The notes beneath the pieces were generated by a model. That model was given only the letters and a program-made list of their open reading frames with translations, made no database searches and was not told where the DNA came from. The position numbers and the translations under genes were made by a program. Shown one piece after another: positions 37,140 through 47,660 of a stretch of DNA of 64,000 nucleotides. Within the stretch, counting starts at the first letter, position 1. Each line of letters opens with the position of its first letter. The stretch is from Delphinapterus leucas. Its lineage: Eukaryota > Chordata > Mammalia > Artiodactyla > Monodontidae. The DNA is taken from the NCBI RefSeq assembly GCF_002288925.2, contig NW_022098024.1, positions 436,037-500,036 of the forward strand. Direction: 5' to 3'.

Positions 37140-37198
37140 TTTCTTATATTGTTTTGGGTTTGTTTTTGTAGGTCCTTTTCTTCTCTTGTGTTTCCCAC

Positions 37199-38086
37199 TT
37201 AGAGAAGTTCCTTTAGCATTTGTTGTAGAGCTGGTTTGGTGGTGCTGAATTCTCTTAGCTTTTTCTTGTCTGTAAAGCTTTTGATTTCTCCATCGAATCT
37301 GAATGAGATCCTTGCCGGGTAGAGTAATCTTGGTTGTAGGTTCTTCACTTTCACCACTTTAAATATGTCATGACACTCCCTTCTGGCTTGTAGAGTTTCT
37401 GCTGAGAAATCAACTGTTAACCTTATGGGAGTTCCCTTGAATGTTATTTGTCGTTTTTCCCTTGCTGCTTTCAATAATTTTTCTTTGTCTTTAATTTTTG
37501 CCAATTTGATTACTAGGTGTCTCGGCATGTTTCTCCTTGGGTTTATTCTGTATGGGACTCGCTGCACTTCCTGCACTTGGGTGGCTATTTCCTTTCCCGT
37601 GTTAGGGAAGTTTTCGACTATAATCTCTTCAAATATTTTCTCAGGTCCTTTATCTCTCTCTTCTCCTTCTGGGACCCCTATAATGCGAATGTTGTTGCGT
37701 TTAATGTTGTCCCAGAGGTCTCTTAGGCTGTCTTCATTTCTTTTCATTCTTTTTTCTTTATTCTGTTCTGCAGCCATGAATTCCACCATTCTGTCTTCCA
37801 GGTCACTTATCCGTTCTTCTGCCTCAGTTATTCTCCTATTGATTCCTTCTAGTGTAGTTTTCATTTCAGTTATTGTATTGTTCATCTCTGTTTGTTTGTT
37901 CTTTAATTCTTCTAGGTCTTTGTTAAACATTTCTTGCATCTTCTTGATCTTTGCCTCCATTCTTTTTCCGAGGTCCTGGGTCATCTTCACTAATATTATT
38001 CTGAATTCTTTTTCTGGAAGGTTGCCTATCTCCCCTTCATTTAGTTGTTTTTCTGAGGTTTTATCTTTTTCCTTCATGTGGTACAT
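37199..38086 (-). CDS. LINE-1 ORF1 protein, intact frame
   Basis: 295 codons from the first ATG at 38086 (in-frame sequence back to 38098 has no ATG, and TGA precedes it). ORF1 proteins bind L1 RNA and act in cis in retrotransposition. Visible parts: a coiled coil at roughly residues 25-115 ('EEFNKD'-type heptads, 'ITEAEERISDLEDRM'), an RRM from about 120 ('NIRIIGVPEGEE', 'VPYRINPRRNMPRHLVIK') and the C-terminal domain ('RLTVDFSAETLQARRECHD', 'LLYPARISF'). It stops at 'LQQMLKELL'. Length is shorter than the human protein; an ATG 15 codons upstream lies in another frame and stops quickly, so the N-terminus may be clipped. ORF2 follows about 60 bp downstream. Whether it is expressed is unknown. 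Confidence 0.85.
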   Translation of the reverse strand: MYHMKEKDKTSEKQLNEGEIGNLPEKEFRIILVKMTQDLGKRMEAKIKKMQEMFNKDLEELKNKQTEMNNTITEMKTTLEGINRRITEAEERISDLEDRMVEFMAAEQNKEKRMKRNEDSLRDLWDNIKRNNIRIIGVPEGEERDKGPEKIFEEIIVENFPNTGKEIATQVQEVQRVPYRINPRRNMPRHLVIKLAKIKDKEKLLKAAREKRQITFKGTPIRLTVDFSAETLQARRECHDIFKVVKVKNLQPRLLYPARISFRFDGEIKSFTDKKKLREFSTTKPALQQMLKELL

Positions 38087-39018
38087 AGCCCTCTGCACTT
38101 TTCATCTTGTCTATCTTTCTGTGAATGTGGCTTTTGTTCCATTGGCTGCAGGATTGTAGTTCTTCTTGCTTCTGATATCTGCCCTCTGGTGGATGAGGCT
38201 ATCTAAGAGGCTTATGCAAGTTTCCTGATGGGAGGGACTGGTGGTGGGCAGAGCTGACTGTTGCTCTGGTGGGCAGAGCTCAGTAAAACTTTAATCTGCT
38301 TGACTGCTGATGGGTGGGGCTGGGTTTCCTCCCTGTTGGTTGTTTGGCCAGAGGCAACCCAACACTGGAGCCTACTTGGGCTCTTTTTTGTGGCTAGTGG
38401 CAGACTCTGGGAGGGCTCAAGCCAAGGAGTACTTCCCAGAACTTCTGCTGCCAGTGTCCTTGTCTCCATGGTGAGCCACAGCCACCCCCCGCCTCTGCAG
38501 GAGCCCCTCCAACACTAGCAGGTAGGTCTGGTTCAGTCTCCTCTGGGGTCACTTCTCTTTCCCCTGGGTCCCGATGTGCACACTACTTTGTGTGTGCCCT
38601 CCAAGAGTGGAGTGTCTGTTTCCCCCAGTCCTGTCGAAGTCCTGCAATCAAATCCCACTAGCCTTCAAAATCTGATTCACTAGGAATTCCTCCTCCCGTT
38701 GCCGGACCCCCAAGTTTGGAAACGTGATGTGGGGCTCTGAATCTTCACTCCAGTGGGTGGACTTCTGTGGTATAAGTGTTCTCCAGTCTGTGATTCACCA
38801 CCCAGCAGTTATGGGATTTGATTTTGCTGTGATTGCGCCCCCCCTACCGTCTCATTGTGGCTTCTCCTTTGTCTTTGGATGTGGGGTATCTGTTTTGGTG
38901 AGTTCCAGTGTCTTCCTGTTGATGATTTTCCAGCAGCTAGTTGTGATTCTGGTGTTCTCACAAGAGGGAGTGAGAGCACGTCCTTCTACTCTGCCATCTT
39001 GGTTCAGCAAAAGATATC
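38087..39018 (-). promoter_or_regulatory. 5' UTR of the complete LINE-1
   Basis: About 0.93 kb, less AT-rich than the flanks, beginning at the L1-typical 'accaagatggcagagtag' (minus strand, near 39003-38986). L1 5' UTRs carry an internal RNA polymerase II promoter; that is family knowledge, and no element was verified here. Plus-strand frames inside it are artefacts. Confidence 0.65.
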
Positions 39019-39034
39019 TATACACCTTCATTCT

Positions 39035-40860
39035 AAGAGGAATTCATGCTAGCATTTCAGATCTCCTGGTTATCAGATCAACATCATGTTTCTGACAAGT
39101 CTAAGATGATAAAAATATTTCTTTTACAGCAGTATACTTTTGCACTGAAGAATGACCACAGAACCGTTTGGGGAGGGTTTTAGAGAATATTTAATACATA
39201 TTCTTCTGTCATTGTAAGATCCTACCTCAAGAAGGCCCAGTCTCTCCTTCAATAGATGGGTTTCAAAATGGCAGAAATCTGGAAACTAGGTGAGAGATCA
39301 TGATTTTCTGCTGCTGTAATGGAATTCACCAGCTTCTGATATAAGTCAAGTAGTTCTTTGTTGGCTGCCCTTCTATTTCATTTCTAGGAGTATGTTGGAT
39401 TGTTAGCTATTGCAACAGTTCCCTGAGTTTCAAGGTCCTCTTGTTTCCACCTCTTATTGCCTATGACAGTAATCCATCCACCTTGCCTCAATGTTATGTG
39501 TCACCATTTTGCCTCTGCTCTCCCAGAGTCCTACCATCCCCAATGATATCAGTGAACCCAGATCCATAACAGCATCTTCTGTTATTAATCCTGATCTATA
39601 GAGGACAGTCACCACTACACTTCTCAGTGCAGCCATGGCCCCTCTCCTTCCTAGTGTATTTTTATTGCTTAAGTAAATGGAGTTATCTCTGGGCCTCCCA
39701 GGGAGTAATCAGCTGGTGGGTTATCTGATTTCACATAATAAATCTATTCTAATGCTCACCTCTCTGTTTCCTTCCTAAATTCTATATCAAGGGATATCTG
39801 GCACCTAAACCTCATTCCCTGTAGGTCACTATCCTATTTAAAGTATGGGAGCCATACATTTTAATGTTTGAATCTGATCCTAGTGTCCTTACCAAGATAT
39901 TAAATTTTGGTCATAAGAGAGAGTTCCCATATCAATAAACTCCTACATCCTTCCTCAAATTACACACTCCTGATGCAACATCTTTAAGATCCACTCCCAT
40001 TATTGTCTCACTAGTCACTGTTGGTACATATTAACAAAATCCTGTAGTTCTTGGGTAAATAAAACATTTTTTACCAAAGTAAGACTGTACGTCTCTGTGT
40101 TATTCATAGACTGATTCTAGTTGTTAAGCAATGAAGGGAAGCAGGAGTAGATATTGAAGAAGTCAAGCATCTTTTTGTGAGACATACACCTCATCTAATG
40201 CTATTACATGTCCCTAATAAGGCTTTCAGTTTACCATAGGAGAGCTGCCAGTGTATTAAGTCTTTATAGCTCTACTACCCTTATGATCAAATACTTGACC
40301 GAACACTCTAGCTGCGGGGAAGGGTATTCTCTTTAAATTTTGACATGAATGCCTCCTGTTTTTCACAAAACACTTGAAGAGAATAGCAGATTAATTTATG
40401 TTTGCCATTCTTCTTCAAGGCTTCTAGGACAATTAACAAAAGCTGGTTTTCCCAATATCATTGAAGAACTGTGCCTTACCCACTGTGCCTTATCACCCCT
40501 TCATGCATATTCTTGAATGACTATAAAAGTACCCTGAGTATCACTTTGGGGGTTACTAATGAATTTTAGCAAGTAGGTGAATTTGCAAATATGACATCTG
40601 AGACTAATGAAGAACAACCTAAGCCAATATATTCCTTTCTACATGTATCTAATTCTTAATAAACCAAAAGTAAGAGTTTTAGTAATTATGAAATCACATT
40701 TTTCCAGATATCATCACCCTATTAGCACCATAAATGGGATCCATTGACAGTGAGTGATTCAATCCCAGGATCCCATTCTAAGTATTTGCTTTCAAGGACC
40801 TTTTCGATACATGAGTCAAAGTTTGAGCTCCCAAAAGCAAATCCTGAAATAACAACACAG
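39035..40860 (-). pseudogene. Upstream part of the ERVL-like remnant
   Basis: This flank joins 33109 once the LINE-1 is left out. On the minus strand, 39250-39450 reads like diverged gag or early pol text with many stops, but no firm motif is present. Assigned mainly because it is continuous with the pol remnant. 40482-40619 is also one copy of a local duplication. Confidence 0.35.
40482..40619. repeat. Local direct duplication, copy A (138 bp)
   Basis: Matches 42348-42486 at roughly 90% with one 2-base and small length differences. Shared landmarks include 'gtgccttatcac', 'ctttgggggttactaat' and 'aagtaggtgaatttgcaaat'. Flanks differ. I do not recognise it as an interspersed repeat family. 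Confidence 0.85.
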
Positions 40861-40969
40861 GCACGTATAGTTTATTTTTGAGATGATCCTATGAAGCATA
40901 CATGTGAGAGTGAGGAAAGTGGGTGAGGGAAATGACCAAGACCAGTGAAATCATTATTAGTGTTTGGGC

Positions 40970-41440
40970 ATGTTAGCTATCTACTGCTGTGTGACAAATT
41001 ACCCCAATACTAAGTTACTTAAAACAACAATAAATATTTATCATGTCATATAGGTTCTGTTAATCAGAAATTTGAGAGAGGCTTAGATGGGTGGTTCTGC
41101 CTCAGAGGCTCTCACATGTTTAAATCAAGATGTTGGCCAGGGATGCAGTTACTGAAGGATTGGGGCTGGTGGATCTGCTTCCAGGATGGCTTACTCACAT
41201 AGCTAATATGTTGATGCTGGCTGTTGGGAGTAGATCTCAGTTCCTTATAATATGTACCATAGGGCTGCTTGAATATTTTCAACACATGACAGCTGTCTTC
41301 CCCCAGAGCAAGTTATCTAAGAGAGGACAAAGCTGAAGCCCTAATATCTTTCATGACATATCCTCAGAAGTCACACAATATCACTTCCTTAATATCCTGT
41401 TGATTATACGGATAAGCCTAGTCAATATGAAAGATTGGCC
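40970..41440 (-). mobile_element. MLT1-type MaLR LTR, antisense
   Basis: 'ctactgctgtgtgacaaatt', 'ttacttaaaacaacaataaa', 'gtggttctgcctcagaggct', 'catagggctgcttgaatatt' and 'agaagtcacacaatatcac' follow the antisense order of an MLT1 LTR. It could be an unrelated solo LTR or belong to the ERVL-like remnant to its left. Confidence 0.7.
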
Positions 41441-41814
41441 ACCAAGGTTGCTTATCCCTACAGGAAACTGACTAAATTCTGCTGGGGAATTCTGAGATGT
41501 ACTATACTTCAGCATTGTCCCGCAGGATTGCTGGGATGCCAGGGTTTTTACCCACAATCTCCCATTTCTCACTGGTTATCTGCCCCTGGGTCTTTAACTT
41601 GCTCACATTTCTGAGTTGCACTCAGGTGCAGCAGAGAGACCTCATAGGCAGAGGCAGAGACATATATGTTCTTGAGGCAGAAAGCTATCAGCATACGAAA
41701 ACTGTCTGCCGCAACTTCAGGCAAATGTGGCAGTGATCTGAGGGTGTTTGAGATGGGCAGCCGTTGCCTGTGAGAGAATAAATGTGAAATACCTGGAACT
41801 CAAGAAATAGTACA

Positions 41815-41870
41815 TTATTATTGTTGTTGTTGTTATTACTATTATTATTTTATTTTTATTATTAAAACTG
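41815..41870 (+). repeat. (TTG/TTA)n trinucleotide repeat
   Basis: About 55 bp of mixed ATT and GTT units, ending in a TTTTA-rich patch. Confidence 0.8.
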
Positions 41871-41877
41871 ATTCTCA

Positions 41878-42347
41878 TTTGTAGTAGTTATATTCTATAA
41901 AGTTGCCACGAACACTGAGTTAGCAAATACTGTTCCTGGGGGAAATACAGGTTTAGAATCATGCCAGCCTTAGCTTGCAATAGTTTTTGTCAACCAATCA
42001 ATACATAACCTTGTTTTATGTGTGTCTCTGTTGAAAGACACCTTGTTAAATATTATGTTGAGTCATTAGCATTGGATGAAGCCTGAATGAAGCTTATCTA
42101 ACACACATATTTTCTGCGTAAGGCATATCACAACCTTCTTGTACTTAGAAACACTAGACAGCATTTCAGCTCTATATTTGGGAGCCATTTTAAACAGCAA
42201 AATCAGCAAGAAAAAGCACAAAAATGTGAAAATGTGGCCTCAGTAGACCACAGAAAGGAGACTTTTTTACAGTGTGAGAACTGCAACAAGAGGGCATATT
42301 ATCATCACCTCATTGGACCTCAGCTGGGACTCTGTACATTGGGTTCC
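41878..42347. repeat. Probable old interspersed repeat, family not named
   Basis: Text such as 'gttatattctataaagttgc', 'aaccaatcaatacataacct' and 'gcctgaatgaagcttatcta' is familiar from a mammalian-wide repeat, but I cannot place the family or find its ends. The local duplication copy B starts at its right edge. Confidence 0.35.
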
Positions 42348-42486
42348 ACAGTGCCTTATCACTCCTTCATGCATGTTCTTGAATGACTACAGAAAACACC
42401 CCGAGTATTGCTTTGGGGGTTACTAATAAATTTTAGCAAGTAGGTGAATTTGCAAATATGAAATCTGAGACTAATGAAGAGTAACC
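42348..42486. repeat. Local direct duplication, copy B (139 bp)
   Basis: Partner of 40482-40619, about 1.87 kb downstream in the same orientation. The pair brackets the MLT1 LTR at 40970-41440. Confidence 0.85.
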
Positions 42487-42539
42487 GTATTATTAGATTC
42501 TTTACCATGTTAGTTATATTTAGAAGACCCTGACTATAA

Positions 42540-42665
42540 AGATCAATAATAACTGATATTTATGAATTGCTTACTATAAGCTAGAATCTGTTCTAATTCC
42601 TTTAACTGTATTTTATTCTTAAAACACCTTTGTGGTTGTAGGTACTTCGTTTTCAAATGTGGTTA
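42540..42665 (-). repeat. MIR fragment, antisense
   Basis: 'aataactgatatttatgaat', 'gcttactataagctagaatc' and 'ttaaaacacctttgtggttg' are antisense MIR text. Confidence 0.7.
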
Positions 42666-44149
42666 CTTATCTACCAGAATCTAACTGATGAAGACTTCCT
42701 TATTTACCCTCACTGGAGAATGAGGATTATTCTTGCCTTGAGGTGAGTTGAAACTTCAAAATGTGGACTTCTGCTACAAAAAGGTTCCTCCTCTCTGTCC
42801 CCTTCCCTTTTTTAGCCATTAAATAGCAGTTGCTGTCTTCAGCAAATCTTCCCATATTCGGACACCACAGTGTACTTTATTAGTTTCAGGAAATGCTGTT
42901 TTATTATTCCAGGTTTTGTGACACAACCATAGTATTTCTTTTTAATAATCTAGCCCAATAAGCAGCTACTGCTTTAAGGAGGCTCTCTTATTTTTAGAGA
43001 TAAACTCTTCCCAAGCTGTATGAGCAATTCCTAACTTCCATCTATATTTCATTTTACTACTTCTCTTTAACCTTTTGTGCTTCATTGTTCTGGGATAATA
43101 TCTAGACCCACCAAAGGGAAAACAAATCAGGACAAGTTATATTTTCATTCCACCCATGTGCATGCCAAACATTGTAGGAAATAATAATTGCAAACCCAAT
43201 GGGAAAATTCTTAGTATATTCATATTAATTTTTTAACAAGAGCATAAAACTTGGATAAAGTATGTCTCTTCAGGATATCAAGCAACAGAAGAACTAGGTG
43301 AGCCAAGAATAAGAAACTATTGAAGGGTTTGATGTTTTATTTATTTGTTTTCTCTTTGTGTGTGTGTGTTTTCTCACTTTTTGGATTTTATATTTGACCC
43401 TGCAGTATTTGATTAAACTCTGTGTTCAGATGAATTCTGAATTGCCCATCGTGGTTGTTACTGAAACATAACAAGGATGCTGAATTAAGAGTCTGAGATT
43501 CTTGGATGTGAATGGGATTTTATAAATTCACCTTCACATTTTGAAAGGTACAAAACTGAGTTTCAGAGACTTTATTCAATGTACAGAATATCACACTGTG
43601 ACAAAGCCAGGACTGAAACATGTTTTTAATTTCTAATCAAGAGTTTATCCTGTTATATCACCATTTTGATTGACAGAGGATCCCATCCCTTCCATTATAT
43701 GACCTCTCTGAAACTCACCCTGGAAAGAGATAATTCTAGGAGAACATATCCTAACATAACCATGAGATCCCTCAACCTGGAGTTCCTGAAATATGGTGCC
43801 GGTCTCACTCAGCATTCTCTCAGTAGGCTTGTCTGAGATAGTGTAAATTAATTTTTCATGATTATATCTATACTTATCTTCCTGGTGTGTACAGTATATT
43901 AATTAACCCCAAGCCTGGTAGGATCTGTATTAAAATGGTAGCACAAATATTTTCTCTCTAGTTATTTTTCAAGGAAGATAATTTTGAACTGTCATCCACT
44001 ATTTTAAAAAAATGAAATTGAGGGACATATTATAGGGGGTTGAATAATGCATAATGTGTATACTCTCCATCTATTCTTCCATGGTTCATCCCTGAATAAG
44101 GTAGCTGCCTATCTGGGACACACTGTTTTGCTCTTTATCTTGCCATCTT
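42666..44149. other. Unassigned AT-rich DNA
   Basis: A MIR-like patch lies at about 43535-43620 and a TG run at 43358-43368. No gene seen. Confidence 0.35.
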
Positions 44150-46420
44150 GAAATTAATTAATATATTTTATTCAACAATATTTACTGAGTACTCCCTATA
44201 CCCCTGTTCTGTGCTGGGTGTTGGAAATACACATCAGAGAGTAAAGCATAGTCCTTATACTTGTGGAGTTTTGGGGAGAGAGTGAGATAGACTCCAATGA
44301 AATGACAGCATAAATAAATTTAAATCATATACATAAATATGAAATCATAAATCTTATGAAGAAAATGAACAATATACAATGTTAGTATGAAAAAGGGTGT
44401 TTGACCTAGTCTGACATGTCAAGGGAGGCTCTCCTGGGGAAATAGCATTTGATTTGAGGACTAAAGGGGTAAGAAAGAATTGGTGAAAAATGGTTATGAG
44501 AGCTGATATTCAAAAATAGAGCAGCATGTGTAAGGCCCTGTGGTGAGAGAGAGCATGTTTTATTTGAAGATTAAAAAGAAGGTCTATATAGCTAGAGCTT
44601 TGAAAGCTGAGGGGGTCATGGTGTGAGATGATACTAAAGCAGTATTTAGGGTCCAGACCTTGTTGAGCCGTATTAACTATTTTAATTGTACCCCAAGAGC
44701 AAAGAGCAAAAATAATTCATTGAAGGATTTTACACAGATGTGATGTATCACCAGATTTGCATTTAGGAACTACCACTCTGCTTGCAGGGAAGAGAATTGA
44801 TTAAATGGGGTTGAGTGGGAATTTAAAAACTGAAAGAGGAAAGGGAGTGTTTTGATGGTCCAGAAGGATGTGAGGTTCTTTGGTCCAGGCTAGTGTTGGT
44901 AATGGAAATAGAAGGGGATGTATTTGAGGTGTATTTAGGAGATGTGGCATTCAGGATTTGTTAATGGAGGTGGAAAAAGAGAGGGTGTGGTCAAAGATGA
45001 CTCCCAGGCACTTGACATTCTGAAAAGGATTAACAGTGGTGTCATTCACTATGGGAGGGGGAAAAACAAGAAGATTTTAGAGTGTAAAATAGCCAGTGTT
45101 TATAGTTTTGGGTGTGTTCAGTTCAAGCTGCTTGTTGTGTGTCAGGAGGGTAGCTGAAGATTATGTGTATTGAAGCTCAGAGGAGAATTAGCAGTCATCG
45201 ACACAAAGATGGAGATGGAAGCTCTGGATACAAATGAGAATTTTTAGTGTATTTACTGTATTTTTCAGATGAGACAAACTTAAGTGGAATTAAATGCTAT
45301 TGAGAAAAGTTAAGTATTGGGGTGAGTAATAACAGAGGGGGAGAAGAGAATAATTTCTTATGAGATCAGATGAGAATGAAGACTGAAATATAGGTAAGTC
45401 ATATACTGGAGAATGTATATCTCTTCAGTTATAATGAGAGAGGTGAAGGGGCCCCGGGAATGAAGAAAGTAGTCTTCTGAGGCTGATAGGGAGATGATAA
45501 AAGATTCCTGTGTTATGGCTTACATTTCTCTTTTTTTAGGCAATGAGAGTGGGGCGAGAAGCTGGATAGTCAGAGTTCTGTGGGGAGCACAAAAGTTTAA
45601 AATGATTGTTGTGGAAAGTGGACAAGATTTGTGGACCAGAGAAATGTCTGATTTAAAGCAAGCATTAGGGCTTCTTAATTTGAAGATCGTAAAATCTTAT
45701 AGTATCAATATGCTCTTTTGTACCGTTTTCTCAAGTAGTATCCAGTTGCTTGGATGGCAGCAGAGAGAAAGGGAATATTTGATTTCATTCAGGGTTGGTA
45801 TCTTTCAAAATGGGTTTAATGAATAATAGAAAGGAAGTTTTTGCCAAGAATGTTTTTGAAATGGTGAATCAAAGAAACTAAACTGGATAATGAGAGAATT
45901 AGTGAAAGGGGAAGGTTATTGCATTGGGAAAAAGGAGAGGGAATTAGCCTAGGTGCAAAGGGGTCAATTGACTAAGTCAGCTGGAGTAACAGGGGTCTAG
46001 GAGCATAGAGACTGATTAAAAGTGGATTTTAAATGATGAATTATGAAGAAGTTTTTAAAGTAAGAAAGATAAAGATGATGTTTGGACCACAATGTTGAGT
46101 TGGGTGGGGGCATAGAGAGAAAGTGGGATTAGTATTTTGGAAACGGAGCTGGTTCAGGTGATGATAATAAGTTCTAGGATGTGAATCTGAGTAGGTGCTT
46201 AAGGCATCATGTTGGAAGAGATCATCAGAGCTGAGGAAATCAAGTTGAGGATGGATGAGTTAACCATGTGAATGACAATAAAGGTAGAAAAGAAGAGTTT
46301 TCAAAATACCAACTTTTTTGATGCAGGACAGATAAGAATAGGACTACTGGGAATGATGGTTCTGGGAGAGAGGAAAATCATAGAGTCAAATAACAATAGC
46401 TCTCAAGGAGCAGCTTTTTA
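44150..46420 (+). repeat. Long ancient mammalian interspersed repeat, family not named
   Basis: Starts with 'ttcaacaatatttactgagt' and 'tctgtgctgggtgttggaaa'. It continues in the order seen in a common old mammalian repeat: a 'ggaggctctcctgggg' part, 'gtgtaaggccctgtggtgag', 'attcattgaaggattttaca', 'caaagatgactcccaggcac' and 'ggagaattagcagtcatcg'. It is purine-rich on the plus strand. A 110-codon frame at 45494-45826 lies inside it and is most likely chance. The 3' limit is approximate. Confidence 0.5.
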
Positions 46421-46439
46421 TAAGAGAGTGGGGAAGAGT

Positions 46440-46790
46440 TTCAGAGACTAACCAATCCCATTTCTTCTTCTTGGCCACATCAGAAGACAACAGTCACCAT
46501 CCTCCCTTGCAGTTATATTGGGGCCATGCAACTGAGTTCCGGCCATTGGTATGAAAAAGAAGTAATGTTGTCAGTCTTTTAACAAGATAATGGAATAACC
46601 AGTATATCTACCCTCTGATGTCTTCCCTCCATCTGCCTCTGCTGGATGTTTTCAGAATTAACTTAAAACTGTAAGATGTAAGGAACAAAAGGTGGAAATA
46701 GATTGATTTTTGAGTCACTTCTCAGAGGAGAAATGTTCTAACTGCATTTATTAGACAGACCAGTGATGTGATTAAGAATAAAAAGTCTCC
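46440..46790 (+). mobile_element. Old MaLR-type LTR fragment
   Basis: 'catcctcccttgcagttata', 'gccatgcaactgagttccgg', 'cctctgctggatgttttcag' and 'aggaacaaaaggtggaaata' follow the order of an old LTR family also seen at 4919-5260 and 47320-47660. Confidence 0.5.
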
Positions 46791-46994
46791 CAAAGGGAGG
46801 GATCCAAGGCCCATGGGACCAGTGGACAAGAGATGTCTCCCAGAGAGTTAGAATCACAAGCCCTGTGGAAGAGACTTTCACTGTGTCTGCCAGCAACAGT
46901 GCAGAATTATTTGGACCAGTGAGAATGGTGAGATTTTTATTCTTCACCTTTCCAAATGGGAATATTTACTGCTGATATCCTGTCCCTGCTTCAC

Positions 46995-47095
46995 TACTAT
47001 ATGTATGTATATGTATGTATTTTATACATACATATGTACATATATATGCATGTATTTTATACATACATATGTATGTATATGTATGTATTTTAGTC
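46995..47095. repeat. ATGT/ACAT tetranucleotide tract with self-complementary blocks
   Basis: Runs of 'atgtatgtat' alternate with 'atacatacat', so parts can pair with each other. The block 'tgtattttatacatacat' occurs twice, near 47016 and 47050. Confidence 0.85.
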
Positions 47096-47319
47096 CAAAG
47101 TTTATGGGATCAGGATAAACCATATCCAAAGATGAGAGAGAAGGCTGAGACTCATTCTTTATTCCAGAAATTTAGCCAGAAGGAGTGGCTGATGGAGACT
47201 TCGGGTTGTTTTGTTATGAGTAAGAATTTTGTATGCACTTAGGCAGGTATTTGTTGACCAGAAGCCTGAACTCTGGCAGGAACTGGTTGAATCTCATCAA
47301 TGTTACGTCCTTTTTCTAG

Positions 47320-47660
47320 GAGTAGGAGAAGACTAGATTTCCCAACCTCCTCTGCAATTAGGAAGGAGTCATATGATTAACAGGTCAAGTAAATGTGGGC
47401 AGAAATAATGTAGGCTATTTCCAGGCCTGAATTCTCAAACGAGTTGAAATCTCCTTGGCCATTATCTCTCTTGCCTTTTTGTGGATGGAAAAAGGATTCT
47501 GAGATGACAGAGACGTCATAGAAGATAACAGGATCTATGAGTGAACACTTAGAGGAAAGCTGCCAGGAAATCTTACCTTTCACAACTGAATATGGCATGA
47601 GTGAGAACTAAACTTCTATTGTATTAAGTCACTGAATTTTAATACTTTAATACTTATTCA
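47320..47660 (+). mobile_element. Old MaLR-type LTR fragment
   Basis: 'cccaacctcctctgcaatta', 'aaggagtcatatgattaaca' and the 3' text 'gtgagaactaaacttctatt', 'gtattaagtcactgaatttt' match the end of the same old LTR family ('aataaacttctattgt', 'aagccactgaga'). Confidence 0.6.

Larger units (their letters stand above)
33110..39034 (-). mobile_element. Complete minus-strand LINE-1 with perfect 16-bp target duplication
   Basis: The insert is 33126-39018, about 5.9 kb. It is flanked by 'tatacaccttcattct' at 33110-33125 and again at 39019-39034, identical over 16 bp. The T/A-rich tail is at 33126-33163. The 5' end is near 39005 ('ctctgccatcttggttcagc' read on the plus strand). The perfect duplication, full length and intact ORF1 suggest it is the youngest large insertion here. 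It split an ERVL-like remnant lying in the same orientation. Confidence 0.93.

Noticed and set aside
37425..38159. 244-codon plus-strand frame
   Set aside because: Shadow of the intact LINE-1 ORF1 on the other strand; serine- and leucine-rich from reversed Glu/Lys codons.
40970..41440. MLT1 LTR as the 5' LTR of the ERVL-like remnant
   Set aside because: The position fits, but MLT1 LTRs belong to MaLR elements, and no matching LTR was found near 29.6 kb. Not claimed.
45494..45826. 110-codon plus-strand frame
   Set aside because: Inside an ancient interspersed repeat with no recognisable domain; likely chance.
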